DNA of 64,000 nucleotides from Parelaphostrongylus tenuis (taxonomy: Eukaryota > Nematoda > Chromadorea > Rhabditida > Metastrongylidae): assembly GCA_019055375.1 (NCBI GenBank), contig JAHQIW010004261.1, positions 31,514 through 95,513 of the forward strand, read 5' to 3'. Of this stretch, positions 23,233 to 35,579 are shown in pieces (the first letter of the stretch is position 1; every line of letters begins with the position of its first letter). The position numbers were made by a program, and so were the translations under genes. The notes under the pieces are model-generated. The model worked only from the letters and a program-made list of their open reading frames with translations. It had not been told where the DNA came from and did no database searches.

Positions 23233-23490
23233 ACCACCGCTAAAGCGGTTAAATAAAAAGTATTTCTTTTGATCTTCAATACCACTATCTGTTAACGTGA
23301 TTGGGTTCAATGTCGCTACCGACTACCCGGGCCAGGGCGCTGACGGCTGGCGGCTGACAAATAGATGCGCTGTGGTGCAGAAAGAGTGGTGCGCGAAATG
23401 GGTGTCGGCAGTGTAACGGATTAGAGCATGCGTTTCCATATGGAGTAAGAAGCTGGTCCTAGTCCCGCCTGACGCAAAAGTTTTGAACAC
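23233..23490 (+). repeat. SINE-like repeat, family A, copy 3 with preceding tail
   Basis: From 23345: CTGGCGGCTGACAAATAG, GTGGTGCAGAAAGAGTGG, the tRNA-like head GTGTCGGCAGTGTAACGGAT with TAGAGCATGCG, B-box-like GGTCCTAGTCCCGCCTGACG and tail AAAAGTTTTGAACACA. Just upstream (23233-23262) is ACCACCGCTAAAGCGGTT plus AAATAAAAAG, the 3' tail of another family A copy. Confidence 0.58.
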
Positions 23491-26282
23491 AATGAATAGT
23501 TTCTCAGAAGGGTGCTAATCACTGTATGCAGAGCGACTTCATCGGCAACTCTCAACAATTTTTAAATTATTAATGCACTTGAGAAGGTGGGACTATTTAG
23601 AGATATGGCATAAGAGTTGTTCTATCGTTCTATGAGTATAAGAATTCCATATACCGTCGTGAACTGTGCTATGAACATCATTCACTGTAGCAACCTATCA
23701 CTGGACATGCGCATTGATTTCACATGCTTCACGTTGTCCTTTTGAGTCAAATGACAGCGTATGTTTCCTTTATCTTGACGATTTCCCACCTATCAGATGA
23801 CCTTCTGTCGTACATCGTAAAATGTAATGATTTACAAATATTGGGTTGGTGCGAAGTAATCGCGGTTTCAGACCGAAGTAAAACAGCAATTACTTTTGTA
23901 ATTAATTCATATAGCGATAATGGTAGAATGGTCGACGTCGAGCTCTTCTGCGACAACTTGTGCAGCTTTAAAAAGATTAACTCTGATGATTACTTTTTCC
24001 ATGACTTTTGATGAGACTGATGCAAAAACGAATGCGGTCTATGCCTTGTTGAAATTAGTCTCCTTTACGAATCTTTGTGAATTACCACTTCCTGCATGAT
24101 CGGTAGCAGTTCCTCAGCCAAATGCGCTGCTAATGTTGGCAGTTGTCTGTGTTGTTCTACGACTCACTTCGAGAGTTTTTTAAACTGCAATCACTCTCAC
24201 AACCCCAACATCCCATATACAAGTGATAAGTCACTAGCAAAAAAACATAAAACAAGAACTGCGTATAAAAATGATTTATATAACATCTACATATATTTAA
24301 GAATATGTATCCCAATATTAAAAGGCGCATTTTATCATTTTTCACTAGCCCAATAGATTGTTTTAACGTATAAAGACTGTTAATGTATTAGGACGTGCAA
24401 GGTGGTAAATTTGAAAAAGGAGCTAAGTACTCCAAAACCAAATTGTCATCTTTTCTGTTAAAGTCAAAAGCAGTTGATGTCTTTTCTATGAGCCAGCTAC
24501 CTACTGGAGTCATTGTATTTCGAATTATCGAATAATACATAATAGTTTGGCGAAAAACTTCTTTTCTGAAAAAAACCGTAAAATCGCAAGCATTATACGG
24601 AAGTCGCATTTAAACGCAAGGCTTTTCGAGGCAAGTGGAATCTAATTAGTGATATTCCATCATTTAGTGAGGAAAAGCACTCTGCAGAATTAATCAACCA
24701 GAAGAAGCACACCAATCTTCGTAACCGTCTAAAAAGCACGCACAGGTGAGAATCGAAAACGAAAACGAACCTCACCGTCCGCAAGGGGTTAGAGCGTAGT
24801 TTCAGAAAAATCTCCAGAAACATGAGGACCGAGGTCTAACAGTAACATTCCTCAACAGAGTAGCTTATTTCTGTTAGCAGGTAAATCTATTCAAGTCGTG
24901 CACTACAGCTGCAAGCCTTTGTACTCAGGGGAAGATTTACTAACTGTCAAATTTGAAACCGATGACGGTAAAACCATCTCGAAGATTAGAGAAAATCAGG
25001 CACTTCTTGCATTCAAAGCACTCTTCTTGAGATTTTCTCTAATCTATGAGATAGTTTTACCTGTGACTAGAGTCTGCATTTTTTACAAAACTGAGTTATT
25101 GCTGAGTTGAATTTTTCTCAAATAAATCGCTTCAATACTGGTACGAGTCCATTAATGACTAATTGATTATTGCATACCAATCTGTACAGAATGATCTTGT
25201 GAAAAAACTCTGCTCATATTACTCGCGATAAAAGTTTTTGGAAGAATTGGTTGAATTTCACTTATTACAATATTGGATTTGAGTGCAAAGAAATAGCGAA
25301 GATGTTAGTCACACGGTGAATCAACTAAGACGATGAGGAAAAACTACAACTCGGAAGCGGTACTACGAGGAACTACTTAAACTCGGAACTGTTTATCTTA
25401 CTTCAATCAGCGTTCATAACAGACTCATAACAAGGGCGATGATTCTATTGTGTTGATGGCGCTTTCGACATGCGATTCGAAAATGGACGGAACAAAATTT
25501 TTTATGGTATAAGTCGAGGATTTTTAGCTGCAATTGTGGAAAGGAGAGCTTTGCACATAGGTTCATCACAATTGTAATGCTCCTTCCGTGAAGAAAAAAC
25601 ATCATCATGATTTCCAATTTGGACAAAGCGCTACGGTCGGTAAAGGGCTGAGCTAAAGCAACCGTTAAACAAATTACTTAAGGCTTCATTATAGAATTGT
25701 ACAGCAACAAAATTTGTTTACCCAGTTTGACGTGAAAAAACTGCGAGAAACTGACGGCGTTTCTCAAACATAAACCTTGCTGAGGAAGTTGGAGCGTTTA
25801 GAACCGTGAGCAATGAGGCCTTTGACTAGTGCACCTCACTCGCGTTCGAAACAGGGTACGCTTTACTTCCTCACCTTACTACTTGAGAGTTACATCTAGA
25901 TGTAGGAATCTTGCACCTCACATCTGGACTTCATCTTAATACAGATGTGTTCTCTCTAACAAGATCTGACGATCACCCTTTCTTTTTCATATCGGTGAAT
26001 TTGTAGAGCCATCTCAGTCCGCGTCTGTTTCTGAATCCTTCAATAAAATTTGTGGCAGGTGCTCTATGGAAATCAGTTGGTCTCTCCTTCAACACGATGT
26101 TCATAGGCGTACTAAATCAGTGACATTATGAGAACATCAAAGTTCTACATTTGTTTTATTTCCAGAGAATTCATTGCCGAAACGTCTCGCAGCAATAATT
26201 ATGTTAGTCTATGTCAAGTGATATCTTCTCCTAAAGAATTTTCTCTTATAAGGGAACGTGCATAGTTGGTTTTTTGCAACTG
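23491..26282. other. Intergenic, one weak repeat and one exon candidate
   Basis: No gene is recognised. The segment 24316-24405 (AAAAGGCGCATTTTATCA, then ATAAAGACTGTTAATGTATT and AGGACGTGCAA) resembles 53313-53408. A 55-codon open frame ending at a consensus donor lies at 24582-24745 and is listed separately. Confidence 0.35.
24582..24745 (+). other. Unassigned open segment ending in a splice donor
   Basis: A Lys- and Arg-rich open frame of about 55 codons (including FRGKWNLISDIPSFSEE) runs without stop to CACAG|GTGAGA. The frame composition looks more coding-like than its surroundings, but no acceptor, partner exon or family was found. It could be an isolated exon or chance. Confidence 0.15.
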
Positions 26283-26289
26283 CCGAATT

Positions 26290-26660
26290 TTTCACCTTTG
26301 AGAATGTCAGAATTTAGTGCTGCACATCACAAATGGGAAGGCGGAACGATTTACCCATGACACCTGACAGACCGGAGTATTCATTTAGCCTACTTTCCAT
26401 GAAATTCCTTCCATGCTTTTCAATTTCATCAAAAGATTTCAAAATATTCAATGTCACTAAGCGATTCATTTATGTGGTCTTTGCGAACTGCAAATTTTCT
26501 AAGTTTGAGAAAGTCAGAATCTAGTGTTACAGCATCATAAATTAGAAGGCGGAACGTTTGAGCCATGACACTTGACGAATCGGCGTGTTCATTTGAACTC
26601 CTTTCCGAGCGAGTCCTTCCAGGCTTTTCAACTTTATGAAAAAGTTTTAAAACTTCTCAC
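26290..26660 (+). repeat. Two tandem copies of a roughly 207-bp unit
   Basis: GAATGTCAGAATTTAGTGCT at about 26302 recurs as GAAAGTCAGAATCTAGTGTT at about 26509. AAGGCGGAACGATTTACCC recurs as AAGGCGGAACGTTTGAGCC. CTTCCATGCTTTTCAATTTC recurs as CTTCCAGGCTTTTCAACTTT. The second unit leads into sequence that resembles the 5' flank of copy C (31240-31510). Confidence 0.6.
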
Positions 26661-26947
26661 CTTACTCACCAATTCATTTGTATATTGGAATAAGAAACTA
26701 TGTCATAAAACATGCTTTGGAAGTTTTCGCTTGAATGCTTTAAGAGCTCTAAGGCAGTTGGAAACATGCAAGAGCTGCCACGTTGAAGGCACTTACAGGT
26801 ACCGAATGCAATTTGTTGTTTACTTGTGAACGACTGACACAAAACATGGAAGTGTTTACTCCGGTAAAGTCTGCAGTAACTGGTCAGATTTTTAGGGTCC
26901 AAGAATCAATATTCTTACTAAAACGATAAGATTTGTTTAAATCGCTC

Positions 26948-26998
26948 CATGATTTTTCTGCTAGTCATAATCGCGACATTGTTTGGATGTGGAGTTCG
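26948..26998 (+). pseudogene. Secreted-protein family copy D: isolated signal-peptide exon
   Basis: ATG at 26948 opens a frame reading MIFLLVIIATLFGCGVR, matching the first exon of copies A-C and E. The expected GQ and donor are missing: at about 26998 the sequence passes into repeat family F. Upstream sequence (26560-26830) resembles that upstream of copy C, including a GATTTTTAG pyrimidine/AG site about 50 bases before the ATG. No further exons of this copy were found, so it is a remnant. Confidence 0.5.
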
Positions 26999-27016
26999 AA
27001 CGATTCTCATATTTTG

Positions 27017-27150
27017 GTAATAATTCGACAGTTCCGCACCTTCAATCTCTATAATACAATTTCTCTTGGAAAAGCTGGAGGAGTAGGATTTTGGAAAGTC
27101 TTTGAACAGAACTTTAGTAGCTATTTGATAACATACATTTTGGTGGTCGA
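27017..27150 (-). repeat. Dispersed repeat family F, copy 1
   Basis: Its reverse complement matches 28785-28850 (TGTTGTCAAATAGCTACTAA and CTGTTCAAAGACTTTC) and 29105-29185 (GATTGATGGTGCGGAACAAT). It directly abuts the truncated exon of copy D. Confidence 0.55.
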
Positions 27151-28780
27151 GACCCAAGATGGTCGAAATTATAGGATCCGCTAGCACTTTAATCATCAAG
27201 TTCTACAATTTATAAGAAAACAGCCGTTTTACTTTTATCCTAATGGATGGAATTCTCATATTTGTCACGATATCCTATTGGAAGCGGAAGGAAAGCATCA
27301 CGGCGAAACTGCTCATCACTTAGCAATTCAATCAGAATGACACAGAGCTGTCTATTCAGCTACCTTCAACGTTCGTGAATTTCTTTCGAAAGAGCTGATG
27401 TTTTAACAGTGCTTACTATGCTTTCAATTTGTCTTTCGTGAGCAGAAAAACAACGATACTTAACGTTTCGAATTAGAGAACTTTTGCCAAAACACTAAAT
27501 TTGGGAGATATCTTCATATTCTCCAATAGTACAGCACCCCTCCTATAAAAATGTAAAAGTTCTCCACAATAAATTTTAATTGCTTACCTATGAAACCCCT
27601 AGTGAAAACCTTTATAGAATAACACGCCAAAGACATCGTCCTTTGAACAACAATCATGTGATATGACCGCTGAGTTCTTCTAATATCGAATGCTAAAAAT
27701 GTTGCAGAGCCGATGAGTGGTTACTATTTAACCGAACACCACCCTATACGTTCAACGGAGTGCCTGGAATCACAAAACATGGCCTGCTGATGTTTTCCGC
27801 TCTGATATTTTAAAGAACAGGAAGCCTGTAATTATCATCTTCATTGAATTACGCTATGAGTTGTGAAAGATTGCCAATGACGACCTTACACAAGGTTCTC
27901 AATTTTCATGGGCAACATTTCGACAGCTTTTCCTTCTTCAGAGCCACGGTGACTTGAGTCGAGCTTTCGTGATAATCGGTCTTATTGCGTTGTTGGCATT
28001 CACGACCGTAGCAATGAGATAAATCGAGTAGTGTGCACAACCTTGCGAAGGAAAAGTGCTCCAGAGTTGCGCGGTTATATTGGACTCCAGCCATCCGGAG
28101 ATTATCTAACACCCCTAATACAGAGCCCCATTAAGTAACGCTAATAAACAACTTTGTTCACGTGGTGTTCAATAGAAAAGGTACTCTTTGGTTATTGGAA
28201 TGCATTTTCTAACCCCTTAAAACTGGGCATTTTTCGATTTCTCTCAGACTTTGAACAATCACTTAAAAGCCTAAATCTCAGCGATTCCAATGGTATTGAT
28301 TTATAAAATGCTTACAAAGAGCGTTGTAGCAGCGAAAGTAAGCTCACGTTTACTAGCACGTCACGTTTTGGTTTCTGAAGGCATTTTCAGTCATCCAAGG
28401 AAATTACCTATTCGCTTTTCCCTCATAGATCCAATAATCATTCAATAGCATAAACTAGGCTATTCCAAAACTTCGCCTGCCACTTGAAAAGGCCTTCCTT
28501 TGGACTGCAGCATCAGAAATAAAATGGAGGTTTGAAACTCGGGTCAAATCATCGTGCGCATCATCGTTTTTATTGGAAAACTGCAAGATTTTCCAGGTTT
28601 TTCGTAGATTACCATTGTAGAAAAAGTTTTTCTCTATCGCTCTAAGAGCTGAGGTCTTCACTTTATGTCCATATAAACTCATTATTATTTGCTTAAAATT
28701 AGGCAGCTAAGCTTGAGAGTGCGAAATGTAGTTTTTTCCCACTGCTTTCTGATAACTTTTAGATGGATAAAACTAAGCTT
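27151..28780. other. No recognised feature
   Basis: Open frames of 60-75 codons on the minus strand (27906-28112, 28455-28682) show no motif. AT-rich intergenic sequence. Confidence 0.3.
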
Positions 28781-28784
28781 TCGA

Positions 28785-29185
28785 ATGGTCAAAATGTGTG
28801 TTGTCAAATAGCTACTAAAGTTCTGTTCAAAGACTTTCTAAAAATCCTATTGCTTCAGTACCTTTTGTTGCAAATGTTACGAAACACTATTCACACACTT
28901 TTAGCAACAAAAAAAGTGCGCCAGGTGAGAATTTCACTTGATTTTATTGCTTCAGCGCAATAAAAAGGCCGTTTCAAGAAAGTAAACAGGTCTTGTAATC
29001 GCCGAAATCTAAGGTGTTGAACCATTTTTCAAAGTTTCAGGAGAAAATGATTGAGGTGTGCTACGAATGCGAAACGTGATCTGTTTTTCTTACCACAACC
29101 CTCTGAGAAAGCTTCCTTTTTGAAGAAAATTATATTATTAAGATTGATGGTGCGGAACAATCGAATTATTGCCAAATCTGCGAAA
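28785..29185 (+). repeat. Dispersed repeat family F, copy 2, interrupted
   Basis: The two halves of family F lie at about 28785-28850 and 29105-29185, separated by about 250 bases with no counterpart in copy 1. The extra block is either an insertion here or a deletion in copy 1. Confidence 0.5.
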
Positions 29186-29217
29186 GCGGAGAAAACGGAA
29201 TAGAAGAGGAAGTGGGG

Positions 29218-29300
29218 GGCGCCGTGGCTGAGTAGTTGTGATGCTGATGGTCGTCGCGGCGTGCATGGAGTCGAGCCCCCATCCCCTCCTCCTCCCCCTC
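29218..29300 (+). repeat. tRNA-related segment
   Basis: Contains A-box-like CCGTGGCTGAGTAGTTGTG and B-box-like GGAGTCGAGCCCCC at tRNA-like spacing, followed by a CT-rich stretch. The anticodon arm does not fold convincingly, so this is taken as the head of a SINE-like element rather than a tRNA gene. Confidence 0.45.
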
Positions 29301-29339
29301 TTCCCCTTACCACGATCCTTCCCAGCAGTCAACAAAAAT

Positions 29340-31620
29340 CCCCATGGAGCGGTGTAGCCAGGCTATACTCCAGATTATAAGGAGACTTTCTTAACCAATA
29401 ATCTACGACGTTCAAGAACGCGATGAAAAAACGAATTGAATGTTAGAAGTACTGGGATCCTCGCAATAAAAAAGAACACTATGAAGACGGACCAAAAAAG
29501 TGTCTAAAAATCTGAGGAAAAATCGAAAGTTTTTTTTTAAAGGTGTGAAAGATACACCTACTCGGACGAAAAGTACCAAAAACTGTGATGCGGAGCGAAT
29601 AAAGTGATCCTCGATAAGACTAATGAATAACTGTATAAATTTGTGATTTTGTGTATGATTTTATTCAAGGTCCTAGAACGGCAGTAAAACGGTTTTTTGC
29701 TCTGCAAATTAGTTGAACCGATCCGTGACTGCTATATTACTGAATTTTTGCAACACTGAACCGCTAATAGACGGAAGTGCTTTTTGAGCTGCAATCGGCG
29801 TTCTTAAGAAACTCCGATGATTCTCAGCACTGACGAAGCTCTTGAATTGCCAGTTCGTAGAACAGACAAGGCTGATTTATTTCGTTCCGAGTCAGACTAT
29901 TCTCGCTGAGACAGTGAACTCATATGCAGCCGTCTTCTATCTATGGAACTGTCATGTCATCCACATAAAGACTCAGATGCCTCTGATCTCAACTTTTCTA
30001 CAGAACAGTGAGTGGAAGGTTTTCCAGAGAACATACCCGAACCGTCGTTCTCTGAATAGTTATTCTGTAATCTAGCTAATAAGTTTTTCTACTACCTAAT
30101 CGCCGAATTATTCGAATACTGTTAAACATTTATTGATATTATTAAGCATCATTTCGATCCTCTAGTAAGTGATCAACAAAATGATACCAACCGATGTTCT
30201 GTGCCATATGTTTGTAAACAAAGAAGAAACGGGATTTCCCTGAAGCATTGTTTTAAAAAGTCTTCAAATATACGAAGACCATAAGATATGAGTTATCGAT
30301 GAAATCTCGAGCAGGGAAAGTTTCTTCCAATGGCGGAAATCGACTCAAATAGTATCACCACAGTGGCCTGTTTGGTGATCAAGGAGATGCTTTACCTGAC
30401 GAATAAGATTTCGATGAATGTCTACCGCTTGGATCATTTTCGGGCCATTACAAAAGCCAAAGATACAAAATGAGCTGGACTGATTACTTTTTGAGGAAAT
30501 AATATCTCGGTTTTTAGATATTTTTTTCTTTGAGACTTTGGAGAAATGAGATAAACCGCTAAGAAGTTTACGACCGTTCTACGTATCTAATGGGACCTCA
30601 TTATACGAATTACGCAAAAAAAAATTTTACTTTGTGTGTATACCGTGGAGAAATCACGGGGATTTGATGACGTTTCATGAAATCCACCTCGATGAGAACT
30701 TTCAAAGGTTAAAAATTGGTGACCTAGGAAGCTTCAGCTCAGTGTTACGCATTTGTATTCACTACAGTGTCCTCTTTCATTTCTCTTCGCCGTACACTGC
30801 CATCCTATAAAGTGGAGCATTCTTAGATTGAAGACGGAACGTAATGGCTTCATCTAATTTTGTTTCATACTCAGACCGACTTCATTTCTTTTAACTCATA
30901 ATAACGGATTTTCAATGACATCTCGTTTTTCGTCTGTTTTTGAAATCACCGTGAAATCCGTATAATTTTGTTTTGGCTATCAATCAATCTCTTCGTCAGC
31001 AAAATGGATCTTATAGAATAAACTGATGAAAATATCAAAGCTGGGTAAATAGCTTCTTAATTCGGAAAATTATTACTTCGTCAGTGAAATTTGTGCTTCG
31101 TTTTCACCAATGTAGATGTTCTTTTACAGATTTCCTTATAAAAATTCACTTTTGACATCGGCGATTTCTTGATTCGTACGTTTTATTTTTGGGAAAGTTG
31201 TGGTTTTATATTTAAGCATCAGAAGTGAGAATACGGAAACCAGTATTGACCCGTGACACCTGAAGGATTGTAAATTAGAATCTCTTCGTCCATATACCTT
31301 TCAGTTCGTGTTGTTCTAATTCACAATTTGTTATGCATTTCATCTTACTCACCGATCCCAACCTGCTTCATATTATCAAATCTGCCGCAAATCTTCTTTC
31401 AAAGAATTCTGTTTTGAATATACGGGCTATAAAATCCTAAAGCTCTTAGAACAGTTGAAGTGCTAACACGCCAATGTCACTTGCATATCATACATGCTGA
31501 GTACTAAATGCGTTGTCGCCTCGTATACGATGTGTTGCCAAAAATAAAAAAAACTTTTCCTACTTGAGTCTACAATGTTGCTTAGGTTTTTAGGAGTCGA
31601 AAATAAACATTGCACCTTTC
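29340..31620. other. No recognised gene; 3' end is the flank of copy C
   Basis: AT-rich with no coding signal. About 31240-31510 resembles the flank of the copy D exon at 26560-26830, suggesting that the two loci were duplicated with their upstream DNA. Confidence 0.35.
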
Positions 31621-33026
31621 ATGTTTTTGCTGCTTGCCGTAATCTCTACAGTGTCGGGATGTGGAGTGTTGTCTACAGGACAAGGTAATGATGAGGAATC
31701 AACTATCATATTACAGAATTTCTATTTCACATGAAAGCCTATAAACTGTTATCGAAGTAATTATATTTGGCACTTCACTGGTATTCAGAAATGATATAAT
31801 TTGACTCTTCTAATCACAGGATCTTGCATCCAAGGAATGAAACAAGAAAATAGGCTCAAAACATTATTTAATGTAATAATTTAATATTTGATAATTCATC
31901 GAAAAAGTGCGAAATTTGTTTGAGGAAGAACATGGTCATTCACCGTCAGTGGATTCACTTTGCCTGTTTCCATGGTTTACTCTACCTCAACCAATGTCCA
32001 GGCCCAGGTATCTGGTATTGCAAGTAGCAAAGGAGCAGCTCAAGGATTTGTGCAACGTCTCGTGATGCAAACAGTAAGTTGGCAGCACTTCAACTTCGAG
32101 CTCTCTTATTTTCGCTAATCCTGAGAAAGCGTAGGTATTGATCTCATTTTATGATGGCCTGTGATCCTCCTAATGTTGATGTGATTTGCATAGCTTCATA
32201 TATTTTAATTTGACCGAAAACATTCAAAGTACACTTCACATTTTTAAATACACTTTGAACACTAATCAAAAAATTGTTCTTTGGGTCTTGATGTTCTCGA
32301 ACGCCAAGCTCGTAGTGCACTGCTAGCGTATAAGACTCCAAGCAGAAGTATGACAAGTAGAAAGAGATTCTGCTTCTTATTACTAAAAAACCAAACAGAT
32401 TTCAGAAAGTGTTCAGAAAAGTTGTAGAATTTCAAGAAATCTTTATAGTGACCTAGAAATAAGTATTTTAGAATCGATGGTGATTTTTGGAAAGTTTTCT
32501 TTGCATCTCTTCCTGAAAATGATTTAGTTTTCATTGTGTAAGGTGACAGTTTTGAGGGTTTGAAAGATGTGAAGGACGATTAAGAGAAATCATTGCTCTA
32601 AACACTTCGCTTTTCGCAATTTTCAATTGTAATGAAGGAAGGATTATTGTCGGAATCGCAGTTTTTTTTGCAGTGAAGATAATGCCCGATATGCCTTCAC
32701 TTCGATGCATTATAGTCAGCAACACAGTGACGGGAGTTTGCACCGCTCTACATCAGGACGGAGGATCGTGTCAAATGGCAGTACCTAACAGGGTCGCAAA
32801 AACATCTGTTCCCAGCAAATTCACGACAATTTCAGGGACTCTCTCGGCATGAAGAACTATCTTTTTGTGCAACTTCATTCGAGAAAAACCTGTATAGACC
32901 ACAAACATCATCATGGCGAATTGGTCGAGGACGATGTGGCAAGATGTAGTGAACAGAGCGGTTCGACTGTTGGCTTTGGATCCATTTAGATCGCATTTCT
33001 TCTCAACAACTGGCACTATTAGTTAA
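31621..33026 (+). pseudogene. Secreted-protein family copy C (exon 3 destroyed)
   Basis: Exon 1 (31621-31684) is a short signal peptide, MFLLLAVISTVSGCGVLSTG, with GTAATG donor. Exon 2 (31925-32073, 149 nt) keeps frame and length if TTTGAG serves as acceptor: the usual CAG is gone. It encodes FTVSGFTLPVSMVYSTS and RLVMQT. Exon 3 should start near 32283, but the acceptor reads GGG, one T is missing in VFD, and homology to the family stops at about 32330. Exon 4 (32674-32846) is open (CIIVSNTVTGVC) and ends in a GC rather than GT donor. Exon 5 (32898-33026) encodes TTNIIMANWSRTMWQDVV to the stop. With exon 3 ruined, this is probably a pseudogene. Confidence 0.75.
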
Positions 33027-34260
33027 AACTGAAATTGACCTGTGATATCGATATTTAGAGCAATAATGACAATAAATTGGAAAGTCACATGAGTGTTAAT
33101 TTGTCAGAGTAATCCAGTAAGTTACGTGAAAGGGTTCGATGTGATGATTTTGGATTTGGCGATTTCTTAGAGACGCAAACTGTTTTTTTTTTCAATTAAA
33201 AATCATAAAAAAAAACTTTTTTTGCTATTAAATCGATACTGCTCTTTGTTATCTCATAGCAGGCATAAAGAAGCTGGTGAAGTATAAAAGAGCGAAGATA
33301 ACAGGATTCAGATCTAATTATTGGAATAGGATTTGCTACTCACTAATTCAAGGCTGCTGGTAGAAATGTATTCATGTGCTCGTCAAGAAATGGCCATATG
33401 TAGCTGGAGTTGACTGAATAACATTGAGAAAGGACCATTTCTGAGACTCATATATTGAGGTGTTCATAGATTGGGTGTCACCGAATTATCAGGAACAAAT
33501 TATTTTCATGCGAAGATGTCCGCATATTCGCTGTAGAAGTTCGTAAGTAAAAATGAAGATGAGGAACATTTGCATTCCATAGATTGAGAATCTTCTGGTG
33601 CCGCATATCTTACAGAAGGCCTCCAAAAACATGAGAATAAAAGCTATGATTTTTCAAGAAATTTGGAATGTTCCCTCCATGGTGTCTCTTGTTGCAAAAG
33701 CCTTAGATATTAACAAATGATTAAACGTTGTGCGTTACCCTCTATAGCAAACACAGCAGAACTTGGAATGTTAACAGTTTATAAAGGAGGGGAGCATTTT
33801 CGCCACGCAATGGTTGTTGCTGATTCGGAAGTTTTTGTACCAGTTGTATAAGCCTTTTGGGTAGGAAGCTCGTGAGCTCTCACTAATGTTTGTGAAGAGT
33901 ATAGAAGGAAGAGAATGGTGGTGGTGGCCATTCTTCAGAAAACTATACGAGAAAAAATGACTCAGTGATACTGACAACCGTCCTGTACAAAAAGGCACTG
34001 ACGAGTAAAGTTAATTCTTTCAATGAAGTGGTGCTTCAGAAGATTGACACAATGCTTGTGCAAATTTCTATAGCGCGCACGAGCGATTGTCACAGTTGAC
34101 CCGAATCAAAGTTTAGGGATATCGACTCAGCCATAATTCGACGAGATATAGGACAGCAATGAGAATTGTCTATCAGCCGAGAAGCCACATGAAAAAGGTT
34201 CGCACACCTTCTTGGACGGTGGATACGGGGAAACTATTCGAATTCAAAAAGTCCTGTCCA
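33027..34260. other. No recognised feature
   Basis: Intergenic sequence; a single 75-codon open frame (33771-33998, minus) has no motif. Confidence 0.3.
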
Positions 34261-34342
34261 AAAAGTTAGATCCGCATACTGTGATACTCCTGATACTGGG
34301 TCATATAAACAGCATATTGTGATACTCCTGATACTGGGTCAT

Positions 34343-35440
34343 CACCTGTATCACCTGTCGTCCCGTTGATCGTCGAGTGACTCGAGCGGGTACCAGCAAC
34401 TCTTCCATTTTTCCCTATCGCGTGCAAGAGTAGCCCAGTGGGTCCTCCTTGCTCTAGGAATTCGCTGAGCATCATATCTTTCTTCCATCGCTTTCGTGAA
34501 GAAATCGGACCAACGGGTCAGTGGTCTTCCTTTAGAGCGCTTGACGTCCCGAGGAATCCAGTCGGTAACGGCTCTCGTCCATCGGTTGTCGTTGAAGCGC
34601 ATCACGTGCCCGGCCCACCTTATTTTCGATATCCTGGCGTGTAAAACGGCGTCTCTGATTTTCGATCGTTGACGTAGGTCGGAAGTTCGGATCCTTTGTC
34701 TCATTTGCGAAATACGAGACACTCCTAGCATCGACCTTTCGACTGCGCGTTCGATAACGGCAAGTGATCTTTCATCCTGCTTACGTAGCGACCAGGTTTC
34801 TGCTGCATACGTTAGGGCAGGGATAATTGTCGAGTCGAAAAGGTGGGCACGGAGTCGGATGTTCTTTGTCCTCTTCACTACATCTTCGATGCTCTTAAAC
34901 GTTCCCCAAGCCGCTCGTTTCCTCCTGCTCAACTCTGGGCTAGGTCGTTCATCATGTTGATTTCACGACCTAGATAGATGTAACTGGAGCATTCGGAAAT
35001 TGTCGTTCCGTTGAGCGTGAATGGGGCATTAGAAACCCATCCGTTCCTCATGAACATTGTTTTCGTTAGATTCAGTTGAAGACCGATCTTTCCACAGGCG
35101 TTATCGAAATCAGTCAACATTCGTTCCGCTTGGCTGATGTTTGGTGTTATGAGAACGATATCGTCAGCAAAGCGAAGATGGTTTAATTGTCGACCGTCAA
35201 TTTTCACTCCATTTCGCCCCATTCTAATGTTCGCATGACGTTTTGTAGGGTGGCAGTGAATAGTTTTGGCGATATTGTATCGCCTTGTCGAACCCCTCTT
35301 CTTACGTCAATTGTGATATTGTTGTAGAATGGAGATATTCTGGTCGTGAAATCTTTATAAAGCTCACGAAGGATCATTATGTACCGAGTAGGGACGCCCT
35401 GGTTATCCAGAGCCTCTATAACCGCTTCTGTTTCCACTGA
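34343..35440 (-). mobile_element. RTE retrotransposon, 5'-truncated copy with target-site duplication
   Basis: Encodes the C-terminal half of an RTE-clade reverse transcriptase: FTTRISPFYNNI, RRGVRQGDTISPKLF, the catalytic FADD in HLRFADDIVLI (about 35160-35190), then the C-terminal region with RRKRAAWGTFKSIEDV, YAAETWSLRKQDERS, RWAGHVMR and LDDQRDDR. It is in three overlapping frames, so at least two frameshifts. The 3' tail is CAGGTGATACAGGTGA. The 5' end breaks at 35440/35441 next to ATACTGGGTCATATA (35441-35455). The same bases reappear beyond the 3' end (ATACTGGGTCAT at 34331-34342, ATACTGGGTCATATA at 34293-34307), giving a target-site duplication of 12-15 bp. The 34272-34342 flank is itself a short tandem repeat. 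Confidence 0.85.
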
Positions 35441-35579
35441 ATACTGGGTCATATAGATCCATAAATGAAGAAATAACCCTTGAGCTTCAGTGCTGCGGAT
35501 ACACCACCGAAATAGTTTCGCAGTAAAACTATCCCATAGTACCTGGCAATTTCTATTAAATCTGTACTACCGCCCTTCA

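Noticed and set aside
29029..29313. Gly/Arg-rich frames on the minus strand
   Set aside because: They translate a CT-rich stretch after the tRNA-like segment; low complexity only.
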